In this document: positions 35,218-43,862 of the stretch, piece after piece
How positions within the stretch are numbered: position 1 is the stretch's first letter
How the letters are laid out: the number at the start of each line of letters is the position of its first letter
DNA from: Agrobacterium vaccinii
GTDB lineage: Bacteria > Pseudomonadota > Alphaproteobacteria > Rhizobiales > Rhizobiaceae
Length of the DNA stretch: 64,000 nucleotides
Reading direction: 5' to 3'
Assembly: GCF_021310995.1 (NCBI RefSeq)
Contig: NZ_CP054151.1
Location: 434,001-498,000 of the forward strand
Position numbers and translations under genes: made by a program
The notes under the pieces: generated by a model
What the model saw: the letters and a program-made list of their open reading frames with translations, nothing else
Told to the model about the DNA's origin: nothing
The model's database searches: none

Positions 35218-35991
35218 TCATATAGGCCCGGAAATCGCCATTGCAAAGGTCAAAACAGTGACATCTGCGGCACCGGCCTTCTTGAGCCTGCGGGCCGCAG
35301 CCGCAACCGTTGCCCCGGTGGTATAGACGTCATCGACGAGGACCACCCGCTTGCCGGAAATGTCGGCCTCACGGCCCGGCGCAATGGCAAATGCCCCGCG
35401 CACATTGAGCTTGCGGGCCCGCGCCGAAAGCCCGACCTGCCGGCTGGTCGGCTTGACGCGGATGAGCGATGACGCAAGCAAGGACTTGCCCGAGAGGGCG
35501 GCCAGATGACGGGCAAGCTCCGCCGATTGATTGAAACGGCGTGCCAGAAACCGCCGCCGGTGCAAGGGAACCGGCACGATGCAGTCGCATGCCGCAACCA
35601 TGCCATCGCTGGCGCGCAGCATCCATGTCGCCATCAACAATGCGAGATCGGTGCGGTCGAGATATTTGAGCTGGTGGACGAGCTTGCGGGCCGGTCCATC
35701 GTGCACGGTGGCAGCCCGCAAACGCTCGAAAGGTGGAGGCGCGGCGATCGCCTCGGCGCAGACGATGCCGCGACCGTGATCATGGCTGAACGGAATGCCC
35801 AGCACTTCGCAATAGGGCCGCTCGATGAACTGCACACCCGCCCAGCACGCGCAAAAGGCACCGTCGTTTTGCGTCTTGCAGCCGCAACCGAGGCAGGATG
35901 GCGGATAGACGAACTCGTTCAGGCTGCGCAGAAAGCCGCGCAGCAGACGCAAACCACCGTTGCTGGAAATCCGTTCTTCCCATTCGCCCAT
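35218..35991 (-). CDS. ComF family phosphoribosyltransferase-like protein
   Basis: 257 residues from an ATG at 35991 (MGEWEERISS); upstream in-frame starts run into the divergent methyltransferase gene. An N-terminal cysteine cluster (CLGCGCKTQ; CAC) forms the ComF zinc site. The C-terminal domain has the PRPP-binding signature VVLVDDVYTTGAT. ComF supports DNA uptake in naturally competent species; in other bacteria its role is unclear. It heads the minus-strand unit. Confidence 0.88.
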   Translation of the reverse strand: MGEWEERISSNGGLRLLRGFLRSLNEFVYPPSCLGCGCKTQNDGAFCACWAGVQFIERPYCEVLGIPFSHDHGRGIVCAEAIAAPPPFERLRAATVHDGPARKLVHQLKYLDRTDLALLMATWMLRASDGMVAACDCIVPVPLHRRRFLARRFNQSAELARHLAALSGKSLLASSLIRVKPTSRQVGLSARARKLNVRGAFAIAPGREADISGKRVVLVDDVYTTGATVAAAARRLKKAGAADVTVLTFAMAISGPI

Positions 35992-36041
35992 GAGGTTGAC
36001 AATAGGCGCGAACGGGTGCCTTTGCGACACTAAAATTTGAG

Positions 36042-36950
36042 ATGGATCACCGCATGGACATAGTTTTCGACCCGGCGCTGGTGGAAAAAAACCGCAGACG
36101 CGCATGGCACATCGGGGACGACAAGGCCCTGTTTCTGCTCGACATCGCCGCAGACGAAATAGCCGAGCGCATCGGCATCGTGGAGCGCCATTTCGACGAA
36201 GCCGTCGAACTGCATGGCGCGACCGGTGTCACCGCACGGCGCATCATGGAGACCGGCAAGGTCGGCCACATCACGCGCGTCGAAACAGATGCTGCGTTTG
36301 CCGCAGAGCATACATCGCTGACGGTAGCACCCATCGAGCAAGTCCCGCTGCAGCCCGCATCCGCCAACCTCATTGTCTCGCCGCTGAGCCTGCATCTCAC
36401 CAATGATACGCCCGGCACGCTGATCCAAATCCGCCGCGCGCTGAAACCGGACGGACTGTTTCTCGCCGCCATTCCCGGCAGCGGCACCTTGCAGGAACTG
36501 CGCGACGTGCTGCTGACGACGGAGGCCGAACTGACCGGCGGCGCAAGCCCACGCGTCATCCCCTTTGCCGACGTGCGAGATGTGGGCGCGCTGTTGCAGC
36601 GTGCCGGTTTTGCGCTTCCGGTAACCGACGCTGAAACCTACACCGTCCGCTACGACTCCATTTTGCCGCTGATGCGCGATCTCAGGGCCATGGGAATGGC
36701 AAATCCGTTGGCGGGCCGCAGCAAAAGACCACTGACGCGGCGATTCATCATGCGAGCAGCGGAAATCTATGCCGAGAAATATTCAGATGCCGATGGCCGC
36801 ATTCGCGCGACATTCTCGATCATCTATGTGTCTGGATGGGCCCCGCATGAGAACCAGCAGAAGCCTTTGAAACCGGGCTCCGCCAAGGTTCGGCTTGCCG
36901 ATGCTTTGAAAACTGCGGAGATCAAGCTGCCGCGACGCGACAACGAGTAA
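36042..36950 (+). CDS. Class I SAM-dependent methyltransferase, NDUFAF5-like
   Basis: 302 residues, or 298 if the ATG at 36054 is used. A degraded SAM-binding fold is seen: ARRIMETGKVGHITRVETD, then ANLIVSPLSLHLTNDTPGTL, IRRALKPDGLFLAAIPGSGTL. The pattern is that of alphaproteobacterial relatives of mitochondrial NDUFAF5, a complex I assembly factor that hydroxylates an arginine. BioC-like proteins are the alternative. It is divergent from comF and converges on the Flp pilin gene. Confidence 0.8.
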   Translation: MDHRMDIVFDPALVEKNRRRAWHIGDDKALFLLDIAADEIAERIGIVERHFDEAVELHGATGVTARRIMETGKVGHITRVETDAAFAAEHTSLTVAPIEQVPLQPASANLIVSPLSLHLTNDTPGTLIQIRRALKPDGLFLAAIPGSGTLQELRDVLLTTEAELTGGASPRVIPFADVRDVGALLQRAGFALPVTDAETYTVRYDSILPLMRDLRAMGMANPLAGRSKRPLTRRFIMRAAEIYAEKYSDADGRIRATFSIIYVSGWAPHENQQKPLKPGSAKVRLADALKTAEIKLPRRDNE

Positions 36951-36959
36951 GCAACGCCG

Positions 36960-37133
36960 TCAACTGATGGCGCTGGCAAAGGTGTCGGACAATATTCGCA
37001 ACACGGCGATGAGATGGTCGCGAATGCCTTCCATGCCGAGAATCAGGGCGCTGGAGATAAGGGCGATGACCAGGCCATATTCGATTGCCGTCGCACCCTG
37101 CCGGTCCGCAAAGAACGCCGCCAGCTTGCACAT
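36960..37133 (-). CDS. Flp family type IVb pilin
   Basis: 57 residues from the ATG at 37133 (MCKLAAFFADRQG); an ATG at 37157 adds eight residues. The signature GATAIEYGLVIALISSALI is that of Flp/Fap pilins: cleavage after the Gly, then a mature protein with the conserved Glu-Tyr pair and one hydrophobic helix. It would be processed by a TadV/CpaA-type prepilin peptidase and assembled by a Tad secretion system. No tad or cpa genes are nearby, so this is an orphan pilin. Confidence 0.88.
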   Translation of the reverse strand: MCKLAAFFADRQGATAIEYGLVIALISSALILGMEGIRDHLIAVLRILSDTFASAIS

Positions 37134-37363
37134 CACGAATTCTGCCCTGTCCGCCATTCCTGAAAGCCCTCAATGGTCTGCACGTGCGACACGCCACAGA
37201 TGAAACCGTGGGCATTCTACCGGGATAAAGTGTGTAATGTGTTACGTCGTACAGGGCCAATTTTAGCGGTCGGCTTTTTTCCGGCAAAGCTCCAACTTGT
37301 TTTCGTTGCCAGAGCCTTTATTAAAACAGCATGTTATCATAAAAACCGGGTCCCACTTTTTGA

Positions 37364-37951
37364 ATGAAGAACGACATGCCACAGCTTGAAATAGACAGCC
37401 CGCTTCAGGAGTTCTTCCAGAAATCATCTGTCGCGCTTGCGCTGTCCCATGCGGATGACGACAACCATCTGGCGCTGGTGAATGACAGGTTCTGCGCACT
37501 TACGGGTTACGACAGCGAGGATGTACTCGGCAAAAACTGCAGAATGCTGCAGACCAGCCCGAAGGGTGCTCATGCCGAAAATGCTGAAGCACGCGCCCAA
37601 ATACATGATTTTCTACAGCCGGACGGCCCGGAGACGGTACGCACGACAATCGTCAATTTTCGCAAAGATAGCAGTGCCTTCGTCAATCTGCTGTTCATGT
37701 CAAAGTTAAAAGCGACGTCTGGACAGGTGCGCTATATATTGGCCTCGCAGTTCGATGTCAGCCGAGCTCACGCTCACCTTCTGGAGACTTACGATCAGGA
37801 ACTGGACGCCACTCTGACGAAAATCAAGCCACTGCTCGATGACCACAACATCATGATCGAGGGTACGCTTGCGACGATTGCGAATTCCACCACCACCATT
37901 GCCCAGGCAAAACTAACTTTGGCGGAACTGGAACAAAACGCCCCCTATTGA
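37364..37951 (+). CDS. Short LOV-domain (blue-light sensing PAS) protein
   Basis: 195 residues. A LOV domain fills about 15-135: NDRFCALTGYDSEDVLGKNCRMLQ contains the LOV core with photoactive Cys59 next to Asn58 and Arg60. The flavin-contacting Asn98 (VNFRKD), Asn108 (FVNLLF) and Gln129 (ASQFDVS) are also present, so FMN binding and adduct formation are expected. Residues 136-195 are a predicted helical tail with no output domain. The kinase gene starts 35 bases after the stop, followed by a response regulator. A short LOV protein probably acts on the kinase by contact, as in LOV/HWE systems. An alternative start is 37376. Confidence 0.85.
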   Translation: MKNDMPQLEIDSPLQEFFQKSSVALALSHADDDNHLALVNDRFCALTGYDSEDVLGKNCRMLQTSPKGAHAENAEARAQIHDFLQPDGPETVRTTIVNFRKDSSAFVNLLFMSKLKATSGQVRYILASQFDVSRAHAHLLETYDQELDATLTKIKPLLDDHNIMIEGTLATIANSTTTIAQAKLTLAELEQNAPY

Positions 37952-37985
37952 TCGTTTCAGCATTCGAAATTTCAAGGACGCATGT

Positions 37986-40900
37986 TTGTCTCAAGAGTAT
38001 AATCTTCCATCCGTACCCGTTGTCGGCGTCGGCTCATCCGCAGGTGGTCTGGAAGCTCTGCGCGAAATGCTGAGTGCCGCCGAAGTGCCAACGGGCCTTG
38101 CCTTCGTCGTCGTACAGCATCTTGATCCGCATCATGAAAGCATGCTGGCGGAACTGTTGGACAGACATACGGGCCTCAACGTCCTCCAATGCGAGGGCGG
38201 CGAAGAGATCGAGGCGGATACTGTCTTCATCATCCCTCCAGGCAAAGGATTGAGCATCGAGCAAGGACGGCTCGTTCTGAACGATTTTGCCCAACCGCGC
38301 GGTTTGCGTCGACCCATCGACGATTTCTTCATTTCGCTGGCCAATGACCAGCAATCGAACGCCGCCTGCGTCATTCTGTCCGGCACGGGCGCCGATGGTT
38401 CGACCGGTCTTCGCGCCATCAAGGAAAATGGCGGTCTATGCGTCGTTCAGGAGCCGTCAACGGCGAAATATGACGGCATGCCCGTTTCCGCTACAGGCAC
38501 CGGCCTTGTCGACTTCGTGGTGCCGCCCCAGCAAATCCTGTCCTGCATCGGCGGTTTCTTCTTTCGCAAGAGCCAAGGGGCAGACAAAAGAGAAGCCTCC
38601 CGAGTCGCTGACATCGTTGACGACCTCTGCGTCGCGTTGCGTACCACCGTCGGCCACGATTTCGCGGGCTACAAGCAGACAACATTCGTTCGGCGTGTCG
38701 AAAGACGCATGCATGTTCTGGGCATCAGCAAGGGCTCAGACTATCTGACCCGGGTGCAGACCGATACCAACGAGTGCGATGCGCTGTTTCGAGACCTGCT
38801 GATCAATGTCACGCGGTTTTTCCGTGACCGTCACTCGTTCGACGTGCTGAACGAACTTGCCATCACCAACCTGATGCGGGACGCGGCAGGCAGCGAAGAC
38901 GGCGTTCGCGTTTGGGTGCCCGGCTGTTCCAGCGGTGAGGAGGCCTACACGATAGCGGTGCTATTCGCCGAAGCTGCCCGCAAGCTTGACCTGCCCTGCA
39001 ATGTGCAGATATTTGCGACCGACATCGACGAAAGTATGTTGAAGATTGCCCGTGAGGGCTCCTATCCTAACGCGTCTCTCGCCGATATTCCGCATGAATT
39101 GCAGGAACATTACGTCATTCCGCACAAGGATCGGTTCAATTTTATCGGCCAAATCAGGGACATGATCCGCTTTTCGGGCCACAGCCTCATCAAGGACCCA
39201 CCCTTTTCCAAGGTGGACCTCGTTTCGTGCCGAAATTTGCTGATCTATTTCGATGAAAAGCTGCAGAAGAAAGTCATGCCGCTTCTGCACTACGCCATAC
39301 GACCGGGTGGCTTCCTGTTTCTGGGATCGTCCGAAACGGTTGGCCGGTTCGACAGCGTCTTTTCCGTGGTCGATCAGAAGGCGCGACTGTTCGAGCGCCT
39401 TCCCGGGTCACCCACCTATCCCATCCCGCTTCCTGGCGAACGCCGCGAACGACGTCCCGCTGTTTCCCGGGCCGAAGTCCAGAAGGTGACCGAATCCATC
39501 GATGAGCAGGCCGTCAACCGGCTGATGGAGCGCTACATTCCGGCAAGCGTTGTGCTGGACAATGACGGGCAGATCGTTGCCGCCTATGGCCGCTTGAGCC
39601 GCTATTTCGAGTTTCCGGTATCCGCTGCCAGTGAAACGAGTGCGGCAACGCTGGCCCGGCCCGGCGTGAAGGAACAACTGGGTGCGCTGGTGCGGCAAGC
39701 GCGCACGACAAAGAAACGCGTCATTGCCCGCAATGTCGATGTCGTGACCGACTTCGGCTCGCTGAAGACAGAGATCATCTGCGACCCCTTGGATGACAAC
39801 AGTTACTTGGTGGTGTTTCAGGAATCGCCCGTCTTCACGCCGCTGGAACTCACCGATGTGCTGGAACTCGAACACAGCGACGGCCATGTCGAGGCGCTGG
39901 AGCGAGAGTTGCGGTCTGCCAAGCATCGGCTACGCTCTGCAACCGAAGAGCTGGAGACGGCCAACGAGGAACTGAAAAGTTCCAACGAAGAAATGATGTC
40001 GATGAACGAGGAGCTTCAATCGACCAACGAGGAATTGACGACGGTCAATGACGAGTTGAAGACCAAAGTCGATGAAGTAACGGTCGCCAACACCGATCTG
40101 CGCAACTTTTTCGATTCGACCAGTCTGGCGGTGATCGTGCTGGATAATGACATGCGGCTGCGGTCCTATACCAAGGCGGCGACGGCGATCTTCCCGTTGC
40201 AGCCAACCGACAGGGGCAGGCCCCTTTCCGATGTCGCAAGCCGTTTTCCAGCCCTCGACTTTGCGACGCGTGTCCACAGCGTCATGGCGGATGGCATCGA
40301 ATATAACCAGACCGTGATGGACCGCGAGCAAGAACGCACGTTCTCGCTGCGCATACTCCCCTACCGCACAGCAAACGGCACGACCGGCGGCGCAACCATC
40401 GTCATGACCGATATTTCGCACGCGATCAGCGTCGAAAGCCAGCTTGCTGCCGAGCAGGAGAGGCACGAGCTCGCCATCGAGGCCGCCGGCATCGGCGTGT
40501 GGGAATATCTGCCTGACCGCAGCGAATTCGTTCTGGGCGGCGCGGCGATGGAACTGCTGCAAACCCGCGACGGGACGCCTGCCTTGCAGGCCGTACTGCA
40601 GAACTTTAGCGACACGGACCGCACGCATCTGCGTGATGCTCTGGAAACAGCGATCCACGACCATACAGGCTTCGAGCTGACCTCCCGCATTGTCGGCAAT
40701 GATGGTCGCTCCCGCTGGCTGAAGACATTTGCGCGGCATGTGGCAGACAGCGATCCGGGCCGAGTGATTGGCGTCAGCGTCGATGTGACGGCGGAATACG
40801 AGCTTGCCGAAGCGCGTGATTTGATGCTGAACGAGATGAACCACCGCGTCAAAAACCTGTTTGCGATGATTGGTGGCATACTGCGCATGGCGGCGCGCAA

Positions 40901-41396
40901 GCACGAGTCGGTCAAAGGACTGGTGGAGGATGTCGAGGGGCGCATATTGGCCCTGGGAAGCGCGCACTCGCTGGCCTCCAACCAGAAGCGCACTGCGGCC
41001 GTCGGCATTCAGGATTTGATCGAAACCATTCTGACGCCCTACCGTCGCCATGCGACGATCGACATCGAAGGCGGCGACCTGCCGATTGCAGCGAACTACA
41101 TAACGCCGCTGACGCTCATTCTGCATGAGTGGTCTACGAATGCCCTGAAACACGGCGTTCTGGGCAAACCCGACGGGCATTTGCGCATTCGCTGGGAAGA
41201 AACTGGCGATCAAATTAATTTGGTTTGGAACGAAACCGGCACCGAGCCCGTTGAGCAGCCGGGAGTAGCTGGGTTTGGAACAGTGCTTCTGACCAGTGCC
41301 GCCAAGCAAATTGGGGGTAGGGTTTCAACAGATGTCGATGGGGCGAGCTTGACGCACACCCTGACGATGCAGACCAAGGTTCGACATGACGCATAA
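37986..41396 (+). CDS. CheB-CheR-coiled-coil-PAS-HWE hybrid histidine kinase
   Basis: 1136 residues from a TTG with AAGGA 7 bases upstream; the nearby ATG at 37982 is out of frame and stops at once. CheB methylesterase (about 8-190) has the catalytic residues Ser18, His45 and Asp137. CheR methyltransferase (about 205-475) has VPGCSSGEEAYTIA and SCRNLLIYF. A coiled coil (about 635-700) has repeated ETANEEL and STNEEL units; two PAS-like domains follow. The HWE/HisKA_2 kinase (about 940-1136) has NEMNHRVKNL (His953) and HEWSTNALKHG. It should phosphorylate the overlapping response regulator and perhaps PhyR-type stress regulators. Confidence 0.92.
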   Translation: MSQEYNLPSVPVVGVGSSAGGLEALREMLSAAEVPTGLAFVVVQHLDPHHESMLAELLDRHTGLNVLQCEGGEEIEADTVFIIPPGKGLSIEQGRLVLNDFAQPRGLRRPIDDFFISLANDQQSNAACVILSGTGADGSTGLRAIKENGGLCVVQEPSTAKYDGMPVSATGTGLVDFVVPPQQILSCIGGFFFRKSQGADKREASRVADIVDDLCVALRTTVGHDFAGYKQTTFVRRVERRMHVLGISKGSDYLTRVQTDTNECDALFRDLLINVTRFFRDRHSFDVLNELAITNLMRDAAGSEDGVRVWVPGCSSGEEAYTIAVLFAEAARKLDLPCNVQIFATDIDESMLKIAREGSYPNASLADIPHELQEHYVIPHKDRFNFIGQIRDMIRFSGHSLIKDPPFSKVDLVSCRNLLIYFDEKLQKKVMPLLHYAIRPGGFLFLGSSETVGRFDSVFSVVDQKARLFERLPGSPTYPIPLPGERRERRPAVSRAEVQKVTESIDEQAVNRLMERYIPASVVLDNDGQIVAAYGRLSRYFEFPVSAASETSAATLARPGVKEQLGALVRQARTTKKRVIARNVDVVTDFGSLKTEIICDPLDDNSYLVVFQESPVFTPLELTDVLELEHSDGHVEALERELRSAKHRLRSATEELETANEELKSSNEEMMSMNEELQSTNEELTTVNDELKTKVDEVTVANTDLRNFFDSTSLAVIVLDNDMRLRSYTKAATAIFPLQPTDRGRPLSDVASRFPALDFATRVHSVMADGIEYNQTVMDREQERTFSLRILPYRTANGTTGGATIVMTDISHAISVESQLAAEQERHELAIEAAGIGVWEYLPDRSEFVLGGAAMELLQTRDGTPALQAVLQNFSDTDRTHLRDALETAIHDHTGFELTSRIVGNDGRSRWLKTFARHVADSDPGRVIGVSVDVTAEYELAEARDLMLNEMNHRVKNLFAMIGGILRMAARKHESVKGLVEDVEGRILALGSAHSLASNQKRTAAVGIQDLIETILTPYRRHATIDIEGGDLPIAANYITPLTLILHEWSTNALKHGVLGKPDGHLRIRWEETGDQINLVWNETGTEPVEQPGVAGFGTVLLTSAAKQIGGRVSTDVDGASLTHTLTMQTKVRHDA

Positions 41397-41772
41397 GACT
41401 GTGTTGCTGGTAGAAGACGAAATATTTGTTGCGATGGATATTCAAATGACCCTTGAAGACGAGGGTTGGACCGTTGCAGGACCGTTTCCGAGCACCGCAG
41501 AAGCCCTGTCCTATCTCGACGAGAATATTCCGACCTGCGCGATTTTGGATGTTCGCCTGACGGATGGTGACGTCTTCCCCGTCGCCGACCGGCTGCGGGA
41601 AACCAATGTCCCCTTCGTATTCCATTCCGGCCACGCCGACGGACGCGCGCTGGAGGAAGTCTATCCGCAATCAGCCTTCTGTCAAAAGCCATGCCTGCCC
41701 ACAAGCCTCGTTCAGCAGGTTGAACGTCTGGCAGGATTTGAAGAGCCAGCGAGACGCTCAGCGGCGGGCTGA
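41386..41772 (+). CDS. Single-domain response regulator
   Basis: 128 residues, a receiver domain with no output domain. The acidic pair Glu10-Asp11 (LLVEDE), phospho-acceptor Asp55 (AILDVRL), the switch Ser81 (FHSGH) and Lys101 (CQKP) are all in place. The start overlaps the kinase stop by 11 bases, so it is co-translated with it. This is the size and position of LovR/DivK-like regulators that take or drain phosphate from an HWE kinase in the general stress pathway. The last 10 residues are a basic, Ala-rich tail. Confidence 0.9.
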   Translation: MTHKTVLLVEDEIFVAMDIQMTLEDEGWTVAGPFPSTAEALSYLDENIPTCAILDVRLTDGDVFPVADRLRETNVPFVFHSGHADGRALEEVYPQSAFCQKPCLPTSLVQQVERLAGFEEPARRSAAG

Positions 41773-41812
41773 TACTACCCGGATAACAAAAACGTTAAAT
41801 ACGCTCTTCAGC

Positions 41813-41837
41813 GGAACCTTTTTCTTTCCAGACCATT
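41813..41837 (+). promoter_or_regulatory. EcfG-like element, one mismatch
   Basis: GGAAC, 16 bases, CATT: one base from the EcfG -10 consensus and compatible with the looser GGAAC-N18-TT. It lies about 65 bases before the next small gene. A GGCTTCA/TGAAGCC hairpin (41859-41875) lies in the leader. Confidence 0.35.
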
Positions 41838-41901
41838 ATTGACCGCAGCGACGAGGCTGGCTTCACAATGAAGCCTGTCCGGCGCCTTTCGGATTCTTGC
41901 T

Positions 41902-42099
41902 ATGGAAAGACGCATCTTGAACCAGAAAACACTGGTCGAGGTTTCAGTGCCCGACTGTAACGGCACGATGATCCCCTACGGCATCATGAACAGCGAACAG
42001 GCAGCCGAGCTGCCCGATACATACGAGATTTCGGTGGCGCATCTCGGAGGCGACGCGCAAGTGGCGTCAACTGATGATTCAGTCGAGTTGATGGTCTAA
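41902..42099 (+). CDS. Small hypothetical protein
   Basis: 65 residues, or 60 from a TTG at 41917 that has GGAAAG upstream and gives a start like MNQKTLVEVSV. No family was recognised. The protein is acidic (SVPDCNGTMIP; AQVASTDDSVELMV), with no signal peptide or membrane segment. It sits between the LOV/kinase/regulator unit and two small minus-strand genes with EcfG-type promoters; a weaker EcfG-like element lies upstream. A terminator follows. Confidence 0.6.
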   Translation: MERRILNQKTLVEVSVPDCNGTMIPYGIMNSEQAAELPDTYEISVAHLGGDAQVASTDDSVELMV

Positions 42100-42116
42100 A
42101 CACCGCTCAAACGAAT

Positions 42117-42144
42117 AACGGCACCTCCAACTGAAGGTGCCGTT
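42117..42144. terminator. Shared terminator hairpin between convergent small genes
   Basis: A 10-bp stem AACGGCACCT/AGGTGCCGTT with an 8-base loop. It lies between the stop of the 65-residue gene (plus) and that of the 52-residue gene (minus). The following T-run is modest on both strands. Confidence 0.6.
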
Positions 42145-42163
42145 ACGGTGTTTAGGAAGATGA

Positions 42164-42322
42164 TTACAACACTCTTGGGATGTCGTCATTTTCGTCTGGA
42201 TTGGGAACCGGCAAATCATCTGGCAGCGTACCTGGTTCAGGTTCTTTCACCGGCGGTATATCGGGCTGCGGCGCCATCGGCGGTACGGGGCCTGGAACAG
42301 GCTCTACAGGAATCACAGTCAT
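42164..42322 (-). CDS. 52-residue proline-rich acidic protein
   Basis: Minus-strand frame of 52 residues starting MTVIPVEPVPGPVPPM and ending DENDDIPRVL. AGGTGA stands 7 bases before the ATG. About 30% of residues are proline, and the C-terminus is acidic; no membrane segment or signal is seen. An exact EcfG-type promoter lies about 126 bases upstream. The leader between holds a possible 35-codon frame (42334-42441) whose stop is 11 bases before this ATG. No family was recognised; rhizobial genomes carry similar short Pro-rich proteins. It is probably a stress-induced small protein. Confidence 0.65.
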   Translation of the reverse strand: MTVIPVEPVPGPVPPMAPQPDIPPVKEPEPGTLPDDLPVPNPDENDDIPRVL

Positions 42323-42447
42323 CAGCTTTCACCTCACATAAGTTGGCGCGCAGTGCTGCTGTCGACATCGCCTCTTGGTCCACTTTCGTTCGCCAATTTC
42401 GGTCCAGTCGAAGGCTGCGCTGCCCGCCTCACCAGTCTCATGAAGTA

Positions 42448-42472
42448 AACGTCTTGATGCCATGAGGGTTCC
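42448..42472 (-). promoter_or_regulatory. EcfG-type promoter of the 52-residue protein gene
   Basis: Minus strand: GGAAC, 16 bases, CGTT, an exact consensus match. It lies directly after the stop of the 66-residue gene, so the downstream small gene has its own stress promoter. Confidence 0.7.
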
Positions 42473-42478
42473 GAAACG

Positions 42479-42679
42479 TTATGCGAAGCCCAGGGAGTTG
42501 CGAGCGACTTCTCGCTGAGCGCCGTAGTCACGCATGTGGGCCTCGTGGCCATATTCGCGAGCTGTAACACGGCTCGCCTCGACGTCCGGCACCTGCAACA
42601 AGGCGTCGGCGTAGGTGCCCGTTTCGTCTTCGAAGTCGAAGACGGTCGATGGTGCTGCGGTTTTCAAGAAATCGAACAT
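42479..42679 (-). CDS. 66-residue hypothetical protein
   Basis: Starts MFDFLKTAAPS after GGGAGGAAGCC, a strong ribosome-binding site. It contains several acidic and aromatic residues (VFDFEDETGTYADALL; HEAHMRDYGAQ) and no membrane segment. No family recognised. An exact EcfG-type promoter 24 bases upstream of the start codon would give a short 5' leader of about 17 bases, a good fit to a general-stress gene. Confidence 0.7.
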   Translation of the reverse strand: MFDFLKTAAPSTVFDFEDETGTYADALLQVPDVEASRVTAREYGHEAHMRDYGAQREVARNSLGFA

Positions 42680-42702
42680 GGCTTCCTCCCATTTGAAATC
42701 TT

Positions 42703-42727
42703 AACGCTCAGTTGGCGCCCCTGTTCC
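42703..42727 (-). promoter_or_regulatory. EcfG-type promoter of the 66-residue protein gene
   Basis: Minus strand: GGAAC, 16 bases, CGTT. The -10 box is 24 bases from the ATG, an ideal promoter-to-gene distance. Confidence 0.75.
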
Positions 42728-43073
42728 CTCCACCGTGACGCAACAACCAATGAGTATGAAAACAATCTTATAACACGTGTTTTTGACAATCCGTTACGCG
42801 ATATCGTTAAGAATATGAGCCGGGTAAATTGTCCCGTGTCCACACAGTTTGACCCGTCTCGAAATCGCCCCATTGAACCGCAGTATGGCCTTGATACCGC
42901 AAAGGATTGTGTGGCTGAACGGAACGGGTGGAACGACGGGGAGACCCGGGGAGTTGATGCCGGGGGACTTGATCCGAGCGAGCCACGATAAAGCTGGGAC
43001 AAGGCCGCACACATCCGAGAGACCCTTCTCACCGGTGCTACCCAAGAGCGCTGGACCATCAAGGAGTAGAGAC
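42728..43073. other. Gene-free stretch upstream of the ThuA-like gene
   Basis: About 345 bases between the minus-strand stress promoter and the ThuA-like gene. It begins A+T-rich with a CACGTG (near 42776) and should hold the plus-strand promoter. Short open frames on both strands lack ribosome-binding sites. Nothing else was recognised. Confidence 0.5.
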
Positions 43074-43859
43074 ATGACCATCAACACCGTCGTTTGGGGC
43101 GAAAATGTCCACGAACACGAGAATGAGACCGTTCGTGGGATCTATCCCAATGGCATGCACACGACGATTGCCGATGCTATCAACCGGGAGCCCGATATCA
43201 ACGCCACGACAGCCACGCTTCAGGAGCCGGAACACGGGCTTTCGCAGGAACGGCTGGACCAGACGGATGTGCTGGTATGGTGGGGTCACAAGGCCCATGG
43301 CGAGGTTGATGACGCCATTGTCGAGCGCGTTGCAAGCCGCGTCTGGGAGGGCATGGGCCTGATCGTGCTGCATTCGGGCCATTTCTCCAAGCCGTTCAAG
43401 CGCCTGATGGGCACGCCTTGCGCGCTGAAATGGCGTGAGGCAGGCGAACGCGAGCGTCTCTGGACCATCAACCCACGCCACCCGATTGCCGCAGGCCTGC
43501 CAGAGCATTTCGAGTTGGAAAACGAAGAAATGTATGGCGAGCAGTTTTCCGTACCCGAACCACTCGAGACGGTCTTCATTTCTTGGTTCCAGGGTGGCGA
43601 GGTTTTCCGGTCCGGCCTGACATGGCGCCGTGGTGCGGGCAACATCTTCTATTTCCGCCCCGGCCACGAAACCTACCCAACCTACCACGACGCCAATGTC
43701 CAGAAAGTCATCGGTAACTCCGTGAAATGGGCCTATAACCCCTTGGGTACGCTGAAAAGCATTCACGACGCGCCCAACGTGCCGGTCGAATCCGCTCTGG
43801 AAAAGATCGAAGAGCGCGGCCCCAAACTCCACTCCGCAGGCGAAGCAGGTTACAGGTAA
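43074..43859 (+). CDS. ThuA domain-containing protein
   Basis: 261 residues from an ATG with AAGGAG upstream. The fold is a class I glutamine amidotransferase-like domain: [40 protein letters not shown] and [11 protein letters not shown] mark the ThuA (trehalose utilisation) family. In rhizobia ThuA and ThuB convert trehalose and related disaccharides through 3-keto forms. A Gfo/Idh dehydrogenase follows 3 bases later, the same pairing as thuA-thuB, but no thuEFGK transporter is nearby. The sugar substrate is unknown. Confidence 0.88.
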   Translation: MTINTVVWGENVHEHENETVRGIYPNGMHTTIADAINREPDINATTATLQEPEHGLSQERLDQTDVLVWWGHKAHGEVDDAIVERVASRVWEGMGLIVLHSGHFSKPFKRLMGTPCALKWREAGERERLWTINPRHPIAAGLPEHFELENEEMYGEQFSVPEPLETVFISWFQGGEVFRSGLTWRRGAGNIFYFRPGHETYPTYHDANVQKVIGNSVKWAYNPLGTLKSIHDAPNVPVESALEKIEERGPKLHSAGEAGYR

Positions 43860-43862
43860 TTC

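Noticed and set aside
42334..42441. 35-codon frame in the leader of the 52-residue gene
   Set aside because: It has no ribosome-binding site. It could only be translated as a leaderless message, so it is mentioned as a possibility and not called.
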